Shown here: in pieces, positions 18,099 to 28,600 of the stretch
Position numbering within the stretch: position 1 is the stretch's first letter
Layout: the number at the start of each line of letters is the position of its first letter
Program-made: the position numbers and the translations under genes
Source of the DNA: CAYYNP01 sp964472545
Lineage (GTDB): Bacteria; Planctomycetota; Planctomycetia; Pirellulales; Thermoguttaceae
Reading direction: 5' to 3'
NCBI GenBank assembly: GCA_964472545.1
Contig: CAYYNP010000009.1
Span: forward strand, 10,230-74,229
Length of the DNA: 64,000 nucleotides
Notes under the pieces: model-generated
Database searches by the model: none
What the model was told of the DNA's origin: nothing
Seen by the model: only the letters and a program-made list of their open reading frames with translations

Positions 18099-19433
18099 TC
18101 AACGTGCGACGGGCCGCGAGGGGCAACGCATCGACCGGGATCGCGTGGGCACGGCATCCCGTCCGCGATGATCGACGCCGTCGAAGTCCGCAGATGCCTC
18201 GTCGCCATGGCGAATCGAGCGCACCCGGCCGCCGGCGGAGACTCGGTAGACGATTCCCCGCCAGGTGACGCGGCGGCCGACGACCGAGGCGAGCATGCCG
18301 ACCCAGTTGGCCAGTCCGATCAACGGGTCCATCCAGACGTCGAACCGCTTCGCCTTGCGCATCGCTTGGCGATCGTCGGGGAAGTAGGTCCGCAACAGGT
18401 CCTCGCGGATCGTGCCGCGTAGCGCGGTGAGCAGGTAGAGCGCGCCGCCGGCCGTCAACGGAAGCCATAGCGGCGGGCTGCCGGTGGCCAGTGCGGACGC
18501 GAACGCCGCCAGATGGGCCGCCCAGAGGAGGCAGCCGAACGTGGAGGCGGCCAACGCAAAGGCCCACCAGCCGGGCAAGCTGCCGAGCGTCATCAGGTAT
18601 TGCCGCCGCAGGAAGAAGAACATCTCGGCCGGCTGGAAGTCGGTCGGCGAGGCGACCACGCAGGCCGGCTCGAAGCGGACGGTCAGCCGATGACGCCGCA
18701 GCACCCGGGTGGCAGTCAGGTCGTCGGCGAGCATGCCGCCCCACGCTTGCCACAGCCCAATTTCATCGAAACGCTCCCGGCGAATGGCCCACGAGCCACC
18801 CCAAACCAGGTAGTGGCTGCTGCGGCCTAAGAGCGACATCACGCGGCCGTTGATGCTGTAGGCGAGATGGTTCGCCAGAGAATCCCGCACGGGCGTCATC
18901 CAGCGGAAGCCGGTGACGGCACCGACCTGCGGGCGCCCAACTTGCGAGAAACGGAGTTGCCGAATCAGCATTCGCACCCATTGCGGGCCGGGCCGGGCGT
19001 CGGAGTCGACGAACGCCAGATATTCGACCCATTCGGGCAGATCCGCCGTGGCCACACGAAGGTTGTGGACCTTCTGGCTGCAGGAGACTGCCGGGCCGGC
19101 CACGACGATCCGCGCCGGCACGCCGGTTTCTTCGGCGAGCACCTGGCGAATGACCCCACAGGCGGGATCGTCCTCGCTCTGGACCACGAAGATCACCTCG
19201 TAGTCGTCGTAGTCCTGACGCATCAGGCCGCGGAGATTCCCGGCCAGGTCGACGTCGAGCCCCTTGCAGGGAGCGATCACGGCGACGTGGCCGGTGGGGT
19301 GGAAGCGGTGGGCGCTGCCCATGCAACTTCGGGCGTATCGGCGGTTCTCCCACGTTTGCAGCAGCAGGGCCGCCGACTGGCAGAAGGCCACGGCGAGCAA
19401 CACGAGGTAGGAAACGAACCAGACGGAATCCAT
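18099..19433 (-). CDS. Membrane glycosyltransferase, GT21/ceramide-glucosyltransferase-like
   Basis: 444 residues with an N-terminal membrane segment (VWFVSYLVLLAVAFCQSAALL), a GT-A domain, and C-terminal hydrophobic segments (WWAFALAASTFGCLLWAAHL and following). Catalytic hallmarks of the GT21/HpnI type are present: VAVIAPCKGLDVDLAGNL, QDYDDYEVIFVVQSEDDPA, FVDSDARPG, LADDLTATRVLRRH and FFFLRRQYLM (Q/RRxx end motif). It probably transfers a sugar from a nucleotide donor to a membrane lipid. The last ~30 residues look low-complexity. The gene is divergent from the NagB-like gene. Confidence 0.8.
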   Translation of the reverse strand: MDSVWFVSYLVLLAVAFCQSAALLLQTWENRRYARSCMGSAHRFHPTGHVAVIAPCKGLDVDLAGNLRGLMRQDYDDYEVIFVVQSEDDPACGVIRQVLAEETGVPARIVVAGPAVSCSQKVHNLRVATADLPEWVEYLAFVDSDARPGPQWVRMLIRQLRFSQVGRPQVGAVTGFRWMTPVRDSLANHLAYSINGRVMSLLGRSSHYLVWGGSWAIRRERFDEIGLWQAWGGMLADDLTATRVLRRHRLTVRFEPACVVASPTDFQPAEMFFFLRRQYLMTLGSLPGWWAFALAASTFGCLLWAAHLAAFASALATGSPPLWLPLTAGGALYLLTALRGTIREDLLRTYFPDDRQAMRKAKRFDVWMDPLIGLANWVGMLASVVGRRVTWRGIVYRVSAGGRVRSIRHGDEASADFDGVDHRGRDAVPTRSRSMRCPSRPVAR

Positions 19434-19527
19434 GCTTTCGCCGAGGGTGCGGTCCCCGTGGTTGCCCGGGGCCGAGATGAAGAAGCCGCCGGCACGGCCG
19501 CTATTAGGCGAATCGGCCGGCTTGCAG

Positions 19528-19555
19528 TTGACCCTTGACCGGAAGCGAGGATAAT
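19528..19555 (+). promoter_or_regulatory. Candidate sigma-70-type promoter
   Basis: TTGACC (19528-19533), a 16-bp spacer and GATAAT (19550-19555) in the 318-bp divergent region. It would give the NagB–PIG-L gene a leader of about 190 bases. Nothing else was recognised in this intergenic region. Confidence 0.5.
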
Positions 19556-19751
19556 GAGGGCGGCTTTTGAAAGATCTTCCCGTGCGGGCCAGGTTTCGGT
19601 CCGCAAGCCGGCTACTGGTCCTTCCGCCCGTCCACCGGTGTAACCTCTTGTCACGCAGGGGGTTCTGTACGGTTTTCGCGTGGCAATATGCCCTCGCCCA
19701 CAGCGTTTCCTACGCCCGTCCCCTTCACGCCCAACGATTTTTCGCCAGACC

Positions 19752-21620
19752 ATGCCTCAAACCGCCCTCCCGATCCCCGCCACGCACGCCCCGTGCTTCC
19801 GCTTCGAGACGAACGAGGACGCCGCCCTGCACGTCGCGCAGATGGTCGCCAACAAGATCCGCGAGCGTCACGCCTTCGGCCAACACGCGGTGCTGGGGCT
19901 GCCGACCGGCTCGACCCCGGTGGGCGTCTACCGCGAGTTGGTCCGCATGCACCGCGACGAAGGGCTCGACTTCTCGCGCGTGGTGACCTTCAATCTCGAC
20001 GAGTACTACGGCCTGCACGCCGATCGTCTGCAGAGCTATCACCGCTGGATGTGCGAGACCTTCTTCGACCACGTCAATATCCCCCGCGAGCAGGTCCACA
20101 TTCTCGACGGCACCGTGCCGCAGGACCAGGCCGACCGCCATTGCCGCGATTTCGAGGACGCCATCCGCCGCGCCGGCGGGATCGACGTGATGCTGTTGGG
20201 CATCGGCCGCAACGGCCACATCGGCTTCAACGAGCCCTTCTGCGAGCGCCACAGCCGCACCCGGCTGATCACGCTCGACCCGGTTACCCGCAAGGACGCC
20301 GCCAGCGATTTCTTCCACGAAGAGAACGTCCCCTCACACGCCCTGACAATGGGCATCGGCACGATCTTCGAGGCCCGCAAGATCGTCTTGATGGCCTTCG
20401 GCGAGCACAAGGCCCCGATCATTCGCGAGGCCTTCGAGGGGCCGGTGACCGACCGTGTGCCGGCCAGCTACCTCCGCGAGCACGCCGACGTGGCCGTGGT
20501 GCTCGACGACGCCGCGGCCGCCGACCTGACCGCCGTGGCCACTCCCTGGACGCTCGGACGCGTGGAGTGGACCGAGGCGTTGATCAAGCGGGCCGTGCTC
20601 TGGCTGTGCGAGAAGACCGACAAGGCCCTGCTGAAACTCGCCGGGAGCGACTTCCGCCAGCACGATCTGCACCAGTTGCTGCGCGATCACGGCCCCTCGC
20701 AAAAGGTGGCCCATCGCGTGTTCAAGTGGATGATGGACACCATCGAGTACAAACCGGCCGGCCGCGAGCCGCAACGGGCCCTCTGCTTTAGCCCACATCC
20801 CGATGACGACGTGATCAGCATGGGCGGCACGTTGATCCGCCTGCACGAGGATCAGCACGAGGTCCACGTGGCCTACATGACCAGCGGCAACATCGCCGTA
20901 TTCGACCACGACGCGCTGGAGGCGGCCGATCTGCTGACGGAAATGAACCGCCGCTTCGAGATCGACGCCGAGAAGTCGCCGCGGCTGGAATCCGACGTGA
21001 TGCAAGCCCTGACGGCCAAAGAGCCCGGCGAGCCCGACGTGGTGGAGGTGCTGAAGATCAAGGAGTTGATCCGCTGGAGCGAGGCCAAGTCGGCCGCCGG
21101 CGTCTGCGGCTGTGCGGAAGAACACCTGCACTTTCTCGATCTGCCGTTCTACCGCACCGGCCGGATCGCCAAGAACCCGATCGGCGAGGAGGACGTGCGG
21201 ATGGTCCGCGAGTTGATCGAGCGGGTCGATCCCGGCCAGGTCTACGTGGCCGGCGACCTCTCCGATCCCCACGGCACGCACCGTCTCTGTGCGGAGGTGA
21301 TCTTCCGGGCGCTGCGCGAAATCGAGGCCGCCCGCGGCAGCCGGCCGGAGGTGTTGCTCTATCGCGGCGCCTGGCAGGAATGGGCCCCACACGTGATCGA
21401 CATCGCCGTACCGCTTAGCCCCGGCGACCTGAACTTGAAGAAGACGGCCATCTTCCGCCACGAGTCGCAGAAAGACTCGGCGCTGTTTCCCGGCCCCGAC
21501 GACCCCCGCGAGTTCTGGCAGCGGGCCGAAGACCGCAACCGCCACACGGCCGATCTCTACAACCGCATCGGGCTGCCGGAGTATTACGCCATGGAGGCGT
21601 TCGTGCGGTGGGAGGGGTAG
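19752..21620 (+). CDS. Glucosamine-6-phosphate deaminase-like protein fused to PIG-L/LmbE deacetylase domain
   Basis: 622 residues. The N-terminal half (~25-270) is NagB-like: VLGLPTGSTPVGVYRELV, VVTFNLDEYYGL, LLGIGRNGHIGFNEP and ALTMGIGTIFEARKI. The C-terminal half (from ~335) is a PIG-L/LmbE zinc hydrolase: CFSPHPDDDVISMGGTLI with the AHPDDE-like metal motif, and DLSDPHGTHRLCAE carrying the third ligand. Such fusions occur in Bacteroidetes and planctomycetes. The pairing suggests linked N-deacetylation and deamination of amino sugars in the cytoplasm, but this has not been demonstrated from the sequence. I prefer MPQTALPIPA at 19752; the open frame extends to 19680. Confidence 0.87.
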   Translation: MPQTALPIPATHAPCFRFETNEDAALHVAQMVANKIRERHAFGQHAVLGLPTGSTPVGVYRELVRMHRDEGLDFSRVVTFNLDEYYGLHADRLQSYHRWMCETFFDHVNIPREQVHILDGTVPQDQADRHCRDFEDAIRRAGGIDVMLLGIGRNGHIGFNEPFCERHSRTRLITLDPVTRKDAASDFFHEENVPSHALTMGIGTIFEARKIVLMAFGEHKAPIIREAFEGPVTDRVPASYLREHADVAVVLDDAAAADLTAVATPWTLGRVEWTEALIKRAVLWLCEKTDKALLKLAGSDFRQHDLHQLLRDHGPSQKVAHRVFKWMMDTIEYKPAGREPQRALCFSPHPDDDVISMGGTLIRLHEDQHEVHVAYMTSGNIAVFDHDALEAADLLTEMNRRFEIDAEKSPRLESDVMQALTAKEPGEPDVVEVLKIKELIRWSEAKSAAGVCGCAEEHLHFLDLPFYRTGRIAKNPIGEEDVRMVRELIERVDPGQVYVAGDLSDPHGTHRLCAEVIFRALREIEAARGSRPEVLLYRGAWQEWAPHVIDIAVPLSPGDLNLKKTAIFRHESQKDSALFPGPDDPREFWQRAEDRNRHTADLYNRIGLPEYYAMEAFVRWEG

Positions 21621-21692
21621 GGTGCGGTGGAGAGGAAATGGAGGCAAGCGGTGGCTGGGGCACGGCTTCGAGGAGCGTGCGGCCGCGAACGG

Positions 21693-21748
21693 AGGGGCTG
21701 GAGACTAGGGGCTGGAGACTAGGGGCTGGAGACTAGGGGCTGGGGAGC
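21693..21748. repeat. 14-bp minisatellite, about four copies
   Basis: AGGGGCTGGAGACT at 21693-21706, 21707-21720 and 21721-21734, with a fourth partial unit. It lies in the spacer between two convergent genes and is the third member of the family seen at 9039 and 13741. Confidence 0.85.
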
Positions 21749-21813
21749 GGGGAGTGGGACGACACTCCTTCGCAGTCCGGGAGTCTGCGCGGAGAACAAG
21801 CTCTCATACGCGT

Positions 21814-22422
21814 TCAACGTCGACTCTGCCATTCGTGCCGCTTGACCTGCAGTTCATCTCGGACCCATCTCTTCGCGTCGAGGATGCTTGTGTCGTGGCT
21901 GCCGTCCGACTTCATCAGAAGATCCCGGTCGACGACATAGCCCCGATAATGAAGCCGCAGGAAGTGCAATGGCTCTGGTTCATACCGAAGGACATCAACC
22001 CGACGCGGTTTGTCCATCCGGGTGTCAAAGCCAAAGACAACTCGCTTGCCCGTCGGCTCGTGTCGCCTTCCAAGCAGAACCGTACACAAGACACGTGGCC
22101 GGAGTCGACGGTACTCTTCGACGAACCGGAAGAACTCAGCGACTTGTTCCGCGGGATCAGAGATGTGCTCCTCAAGGGCGACAGCCCAACCGGCACAGGT
22201 TGACCAACCGGTCTTGCGGCCGAGCCAAGTGCGGAAGTGGTGCTCCATGTCTGGTACGTCTTCGACGACCCGATGGACTCCTAGCGCCGTGTAGTATCCG
22301 CAGATCTGAAATTCAAGCTGTCGAAGCGTGTTGAAGAACATGCTAGTACGGAGTTGCACTTCGTCGAGCCAGAAGAACACGTTTCGTTCGCTACTCACCC
22401 TGTTCCGGGAAGTCTTAGCCAT
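21814..22422 (-). CDS. Hypothetical protein
   Basis: 202 residues, not recognised. It is soluble with no signal peptide and contains aromatic-rich helices (NVFFWLDEVQLRTSMFFNTL, LEFQICGYYTALGVHRVVED) and a basic C-terminal half (LLGRRHEPTGKRVVFGFDTR). Composition and codon use match a real gene better than either antisense frame. It lies alone between the NagB-like gene (convergent) and nadD (same strand, 245 bp away). The 245-bp spacer on the nadD side shows no supported feature. Confidence 0.5.
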   Translation of the reverse strand: MAKTSRNRVSSERNVFFWLDEVQLRTSMFFNTLRQLEFQICGYYTALGVHRVVEDVPDMEHHFRTWLGRKTGWSTCAGWAVALEEHISDPAEQVAEFFRFVEEYRRLRPRVLCTVLLGRRHEPTGKRVVFGFDTRMDKPRRVDVLRYEPEPLHFLRLHYRGYVVDRDLLMKSDGSHDTSILDAKRWVRDELQVKRHEWQSRR

Positions 22423-22667
22423 GGTATCCCCGCGTGATGTTGCTGCGGCTGGATTCGATTCACTTAGGCCATGGTCGGCCGATCGTTCTCAACGTGTGGA
22501 TGTTGCCCTCTCTTTCCGCCATGGTGACTATCGATCGTTGTCGTTCGACCGGTCGATCCGGAATCGCCGGCGTCGATCCACGCCTGAGTGTATCCGAACT
22601 GACGGAGGTTCTCGTCGATTTCGGCCATTCTCGCAGGTCCGTTGATCTTTCGCTCTCGGCAGACGGG

Positions 22668-23285
22668 CTATTCAGCCTCAGCGGCGTAAAGCCCGTGTGT
22701 TTCGATATACCGCTCCACCGCCCGCGGCGTCTGATAGCGGATGCTCTTCTCGACCGCCACCAAGCCGCGGATCTGCGTGCTGCTGATGCCGATCTCGGGC
22801 ATTTCGACCTGGTGACGCTCGAAGTCTGCAAGACGCTCCAAGGAAACGACTCTGGCCAGGCTCTCGAAATCGAGCCCGGCTTCACCCGCCCGGCGAACGG
22901 CCACGATCGTGGCCAGCTCGCAGATTCGCTCCGGCTGGCGCCAATTGGCCAGGTCGTGCAACATGTCGGCGCCGACGAGAAAGAACAACTCGGCGTTCGG
23001 CTCTTGCTGGCGGAAGTGCTCTAGCGTTTGTGCGGTGTAGTTGACCCCTCCGCGGTCGGCCTCGTAACGGCTGACCGTGAAGGCCGGATGCCCGGCGATG
23101 GCCAATTCGAGCATTTCGATCCGCGCGTCGACCGGCGTCATCGTCCGGCCCTGCTTGTGCGGCGGGACGGCGGTGGGAAGAAATCGGACTTCGTCCAGCC
23201 GGCACTGCTCGCGGCAGCACTCGGCCAGCAACAGGTGCCCGTAATGCACCGGGTCGAAGGTCCCGCCGAAGATGCCTAGCCGCAT
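22668..23285 (-). CDS. nadD: Nicotinate-nucleotide adenylyltransferase
   Basis: 205 residues from MRLGIFGGTFDPVHYGHLLL. It transfers AMP from ATP to nicotinate mononucleotide in NAD synthesis, in the cytoplasm. Seen: the GTFDPVHYGH nucleotidyltransferase motif, LPTAVPPHKQ, FFLVGADMLHDLANW and the C-terminal ISSTQIR motif. The open frame runs about 29 codons further upstream without family similarity, so I set the start at 23285. The length is normal for bacterial NadD. It is divergent from priA with 57 bp between start codons. Confidence 0.93.
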   Translation of the reverse strand: MRLGIFGGTFDPVHYGHLLLAECCREQCRLDEVRFLPTAVPPHKQGRTMTPVDARIEMLELAIAGHPAFTVSRYEADRGGVNYTAQTLEHFRQQEPNAELFFLVGADMLHDLANWRQPERICELATIVAVRRAGEAGLDFESLARVVSLERLADFERHQVEMPEIGISSTQIRGLVAVEKSIRYQTPRAVERYIETHGLYAAEAE

Positions 23286-23342
23286 GGTGTCGCCGCGTCT
23301 TGTGTCGGTTCGTCGAAGGTGGGATATTGTCGCCATCGTATC

Positions 23343-25649
23343 ATGAGCAGCCGTATGCCGAAACAGCAGCAAAACCTATTCGACACCGAGCCCGAGCCGT
23401 GGCAGCTCGACGATCAGGCCGAGCAGCCGGTCGCCACCGTCGTGCTGCTTGATGGCCCGTCGCAAGAGTATGACTACTCGGTGCCCGCCCAGATCGGCGA
23501 GACGCTCCAACCGGGATGCCGGGTGCGCGTACCACTGGGGCGGGGGAATCGGCTGGTCTTCGGCTATTGCGTGCGGCTTCAAACGCGCCCGGCTGGCACG
23601 CGGCGATTGAAACCAATCGCCGAGGTCGTCGACCAACGGAGCCTCCTCTCGCCGGCCATGTTGCGTCTGACCGAGTGGATTGCCACCCGGTACTTGTGCA
23701 ACTGGTCGGCCGTGCTACAGGCCGTCGTGCCGGCGGGCGTCCGTGGCCAGGCCGGAACGCGGCTGACCACTTTGCTGAGCGTCGATCCGTCCGTTGTCCA
23801 AAAGCTGGGCGAATTGAAACTCCCGGAGAAACAGGCCGCCGTGATGAAGGCCCTGTTGCGGGCACGGCGGCCGATGGCTCCCGGCGCGCTGGCCCGCTCG
23901 GCCAAGTGTAGCCAGGCACCAATTACGGCCCTGCGGCGGCGAGGGCTGATCCGCGCAAAGACCGGCCGCGTCGAGCAAGACCGCGAGGCGTTTTCCGAGA
24001 CGACCGTCCGCGAAGACCATCTGGTGCTCAATCCCGACCAGCAATCGGCCCTGGACGCCATCCTCCACACGCTCAACTCCCGCGAGCACAAGACTGTGCT
24101 GGTCCACGGCGTGACCGGCAGCGGCAAGACGGAGGTCTACATCCAAGCGATTCATGAGGTGATCGGCTTCGGTCGCCAGGCGATAGTGTTGGTGCCGGAG
24201 ATCAGTCTCACCCCGCAGACGGTCCAGCGGTTCCGCTCGCGCTTCGGCCGGGTGGCCGTATTGCACAGCCACTTAAGCGATGCCGACCGCCATTGGCACT
24301 GGCAGCAGATCGTCCGCGGCGAAGTGCCGGTCGTGGTGGGCGCGCGCAGTGCGATCTTCGCTCCCACGCCCAACCTCGGGTTGATCGTGCTTGACGAAGA
24401 ACACGAGTCGTCGTTCAAGCAGGCCACCGCCCCGCGGTATCATGCCCGCGACGTGGCCATCGCCCGGGCGTCGGCCGAAGGCGTGCCGCTGGTGCTGGGC
24501 TCCGCCACGCCGTCGCTGGAGAGTTGGCATCGGGCAGGCCGCGGGGAGTATACGCTGGTGAGCATGCCGCGGCGAGTGCTCGATCGGCCGTTACCGGTCG
24601 TGGGCACGATCGATCTGCGGAGTGAAACCCATCGGCGATATTCCGGCGGCGCGATCAGCCGTCAGTTGCACGCCGCGATGCACGCCGCTCTGGACGCCAA
24701 AGGCCAGGTGATCCTGCTATTGAATCGCCGCGGCTTCTCCACCCATATCCAGTGCCCCGCCTGTGGCCATGCCGTACGATGCCCCGACTGCGACATCGCG
24801 CTGACGCATCATCGCACGGAAGCAATCGCCCTATGCCACTACTGCGACCACGAAATCCCCGCCCCGGCCACTTGCCCCGAATGCGGCTTCGGCGGGATTC
24901 GCTACTCGGGCCTTGGCACGCAGCGATTGGAGGCGGAGGTCCGCCGGCGCTTTCCGGGCGTGTCGTGCCTGCGGATGGATACCGACACCATGCAGCGCCC
25001 CGGCAGCCACGAACGGGCTCTCACCCGGTTTCGTTCCGGTGAAGTGCAGGTGCTGCTGGGCACGCAGATGATCGCCAAAGGGCTCGACTTCCCCAACGTC
25101 ACGTTGGTCGGCGTAATCAATGCCGATACGGCCTTGCACCTGCCCGACTTCCGCGCGGCCGAGCGCACGTTTCACCTGGTCACGCAAGTCGCCGGCCGCA
25201 CCGGCCGCGGGGAAAAGGGCGGCCGCGTGCTGGTGCAGACGTACAGCCCCGACCATCCGGCCATTCGGGCGGCGGTGCGCCACGACTATCCGCTGTTTGC
25301 CTCCGGCGAGTTACCCATCCGCGAGATGCTCTCGTATCCCCCGTTTGCCGCCATGATCCGCCTGGTGGTTCGCGGGCCCCAGGAGCAGATCGCTGCGGGA
25401 TTCGCCCAACACCTGGCCGAGCAGATACAAGAGGCACTGCGGGCCGCCGGCGCCGAACCCACGCAACGCATCCTGGGCCCGGCCCCGGCCCCCTTCGCCC
25501 GGCTCCGCGGCAAGTACCGATTCCAGATCCAGGTCCAGGGCCTCGTCCACGAACTGCTCCGCGCGGCCGTACAGCGCGCCACCGGCGACTTGCAGCCGCC
25601 GGACGAAGTCCAGTGGATCGTCGACGTCGACCCGTTGGACATGCTCTGA
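23343..25649 (+). CDS. priA: Primosomal replication restart helicase PriA
   Basis: 768 residues. PriA reloads the replicative helicase at stalled forks. Seen: N-terminal DNA-binding domain (SVPAQIGETLQPGCRVRVPL), Walker A GVTGSGKTEVY, motif II LDEEHESSFKQ, FHLVTQVAGRTGRGEKGG (helicase motif VI region), and eight zinc-binding Cys in CPACGHAVRCPDC and CHYCDH...CPECG. The DEAH-like box is DEEH as is usual for PriA. The start may be the ATG at 23343 or 23355; an in-frame start at 23319 is less likely. It ends four bases before the end of the convergent giant surface-protein gene. Confidence 0.94.
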   Translation: MSSRMPKQQQNLFDTEPEPWQLDDQAEQPVATVVLLDGPSQEYDYSVPAQIGETLQPGCRVRVPLGRGNRLVFGYCVRLQTRPAGTRRLKPIAEVVDQRSLLSPAMLRLTEWIATRYLCNWSAVLQAVVPAGVRGQAGTRLTTLLSVDPSVVQKLGELKLPEKQAAVMKALLRARRPMAPGALARSAKCSQAPITALRRRGLIRAKTGRVEQDREAFSETTVREDHLVLNPDQQSALDAILHTLNSREHKTVLVHGVTGSGKTEVYIQAIHEVIGFGRQAIVLVPEISLTPQTVQRFRSRFGRVAVLHSHLSDADRHWHWQQIVRGEVPVVVGARSAIFAPTPNLGLIVLDEEHESSFKQATAPRYHARDVAIARASAEGVPLVLGSATPSLESWHRAGRGEYTLVSMPRRVLDRPLPVVGTIDLRSETHRRYSGGAISRQLHAAMHAALDAKGQVILLLNRRGFSTHIQCPACGHAVRCPDCDIALTHHRTEAIALCHYCDHEIPAPATCPECGFGGIRYSGLGTQRLEAEVRRRFPGVSCLRMDTDTMQRPGSHERALTRFRSGEVQVLLGTQMIAKGLDFPNVTLVGVINADTALHLPDFRAAERTFHLVTQVAGRTGRGEKGGRVLVQTYSPDHPAIRAAVRHDYPLFASGELPIREMLSYPPFAAMIRLVVRGPQEQIAAGFAQHLAEQIQEALRAAGAEPTQRILGPAPAPFARLRGKYRFQIQVQGLVHELLRAAVQRATGDLQPPDEVQWIVDVDPLDML

Positions 25650-25653
25650 CGCG

Positions 25654-28600
25654 CTACCCGCCGCCAAACAACGCTGCGCAGTCTGCAAACGCCTGGGTCG
25701 CACGCAGCCCGATCACGGCGTCGATCACCGAGTCGACGTCGCTGAGGCTGCGGAACCGGGCCATCAGCCAGTCGATCACGGTCAGGTGACCACTTTCCAC
25801 GTACAGATCGTTTTCCGTCGCCGAGCCGCCGCCGTTGACAAAGTCGCCCACCGCAACGATCGTATCCCTCCCCGCTCCGCCCTCGACCACTTCGTCCGGC
25901 GTCGTCGGATCGACCCACTCCGGGCGTGGATACGCGAAGCGGTGATCTGCCAGTAGATAGTCGTCGCCGCCGTGGCCAAACAGTTCGTCCCGGCCATCGC
26001 CGCCGAAGATCGCGTCGGCCGCCTGTCCGCCGGCCAGCACGTCGTCGCCGTCGCCACCGGCCAGCAACGACGTCACGTCGGTGAAGTTGACCAGCCAATC
26101 GTCACCTCCGCGGCCCCACGCCTGCACGGCCTCGACGTCTGCCACGCGGAAGATCTGGTACTCCGCCGCGGCGTTTCGCTGGCTTTCGAACTCCGGGTGC
26201 TGATCGGCCAATGCAGCCAACGCCGCGTCGGCCGACGTGACGAAATCCAGCACGAGCACTTTGTCGGCCGCGTCCGTGCCCGCGATGCGCAGCCCGTCGC
26301 CGATTGCGGTCAACCCCGCCTCATCGCCCGCATCGAGCCGCACCGTCGTCAATTTGCCCGCCGCCACGGCGAACGACACCTCGTCGTCCCCTCCGCCCGA
26401 CGCGATATCCAACACCTCCACGTCCTCATAGTCGAACCGCATCGGCCCGCCCGGCCCCTGCCATCGCACGGCGCTTTCGCCGTCGTCGATGCAAAACACG
26501 TCCCGGCCGTCCGTCGCCACGATGGCCAGCGTATCCTGCCCGTCGCCCGCGTCGAATCGCAGTACGCCGTCGGGCCACGTCGCCGTCTCAAATTCCGCCG
26601 TATCCAGATTCAACGTCAACCTATCGTCGCCGCTGCCGCCGTAAACCTCCAACCGAGTTCCGCCGCTGCCGATCTTCCCGCCGATTTCACCGGCTCCAAC
26701 GCCGTCGACGTCGTCGACACCCACGTGCAATTCGACCGCAGCCGACGCCGTCACTTCGGCTCCTTGCGGTATCACCACGCCATCGCCCGCCCGCAACACG
26801 ACATCGCCGGCCCCAGCCGCCACAATGCCTCCGTCGGCAATCTTCAGATCGTCGCCGCTTGCCCCGGTCTCGCCTGCCACCAACTCGATCCCACCGCTTG
26901 CCGCGGCGACGTTCTCCGCGATTGTCAGTGCTCCTTGGTTGAAAACCACGACGTCGCCGCCGCCCGCGGTCAGGCCGATCAACACCGAAGTCATCCCGCC
27001 GATGGTCAGGCTTCCGGTGTTCGCCAACAGCAGCCCGCCGTTGCCGACGGCCGCTTCGAGTACGGCCATCTCCGATTCGATCGCGTCGCCCGTGCCGAAG
27101 CCGGCCGCGGCGGGCACCAGCAGTTCGGCTGCGGTGAGATTGGCGACGGCGGTGGGGCCGGGCAGGTCGTTGGCGTCGAGGATGTTGCCGGCCGCGGTGA
27201 GCGTGATCCGGCCGCCGGGCGACGACAGCACGCCGGCCAAGCTCAGGTCGCTGCCGCCGGAGGCGTCGGCGTCGCCGGCGGTTAGGGCGATCGCACCAGA
27301 GAGGCCGTCGTTGGCCGGGGTGGCGTCGCCCGGGGCGCCGGACGTGGTCGCGTCGACGATCGAGATCGGGCCGTCGAGCGTGGCGATCGTCACCTCGCCG
27401 CCGCTGCCGCCGTCGCCGGCCGGGTTGGCCGCCCCGGACGTATCGACCGCGCCGAGCAGATCGACGCCCGTGCCCGCCTCGAGCGTCACGTGGCCCCCGT
27501 CGTCGCCGTCGGCCGCCGGCGTGGTGGCGATCGACCCGTCGGCCGTCGAGCCGATGCCGCCGGCCGCGTCGATCGTCACCTCGCCCCCGCCGCTGTCGAG
27601 CGCGGCTTGCANNNNNNNNNNNNNNNNNNNNNNNNNNNNNNNNNNNNNNNNNNNNNNNNNNNNNNNNNNNNNNNNNNNNNNNNNNNNNNNNNNNNNNNNN
27701 NNNNNNNNNNNCCGCCGGCCGCGTCGATCGTCACCTCGCCCCCGCCGCTGTCGAGCGCGGCTTGCAAGATGATGTCGCCGTCGGAGGAGAGGTCGATGAG
27801 TCCGCCGGAGGATTCGATCGGGAAACGAAGATCGAGCGTATCGACGCAGCGGACGGTCACGTCGCCGGACACGGTGATTACGGCGTCGAGGGCGACGGTT
27901 TCGGCGTCGACAGTGAGGTTCTTGTCGGCGCCGAGCGTAACGGCCGTATCGAAGGTGATTTGGTCGGTGTCGCCTTGACCGTTGATGACCAGCGAGGCCG
28001 CGAAGCCGGCGCCGAAGCCGTCGATTCGGATCGTGTCGCCGCCTCCGCCGGCGTTGATCGTGAGCGAACCGGCGGGGTTGGGGAAGGTGTGGGTCTCGAT
28101 CGTTCCGCTGGTGGCCGCGACGGTGGTCTGCCCGGCGCCGGCGTCGGTTATCACGACGACGTCGTCGGTGTTGGGGAAGTTGAGCACCACGTCGTCGGCG
28201 GAGCCTCCCACGATGGGTTCGAGGCCGGTGTATTGGATCGTGCTGGTTTGATCGCCGCGGAGGTGCAGGATGCTGCCGTCGTGCGGGCTCCGGCAGTTGT
28301 AGGTGACGGTGTCGAAATCGCCGCCGCGGACTTCGAGTACGTCCATTCCGGCGGCGGAATTGTCCTGGCCGTTGTAGATCAGGCCGCTTTTCGGCAGCGA
28401 CGTGCCTGGGGGGAAGACGACGATCATCAGGTCGTCGCCGTCGCCCGCGTCGAACTGCAGCGAGGCGACACCGTCGAGCGTAATCGTCGCGGCACCGTTG
28501 AGCGAGTAGGCAACGCGATCGGCGTCGATGGCGGTGACCTCGATCGTGTCGTCGCCGGGCGTACCGACGATCGCCGTCGAGACGTTCTCGGGCGACGGCG

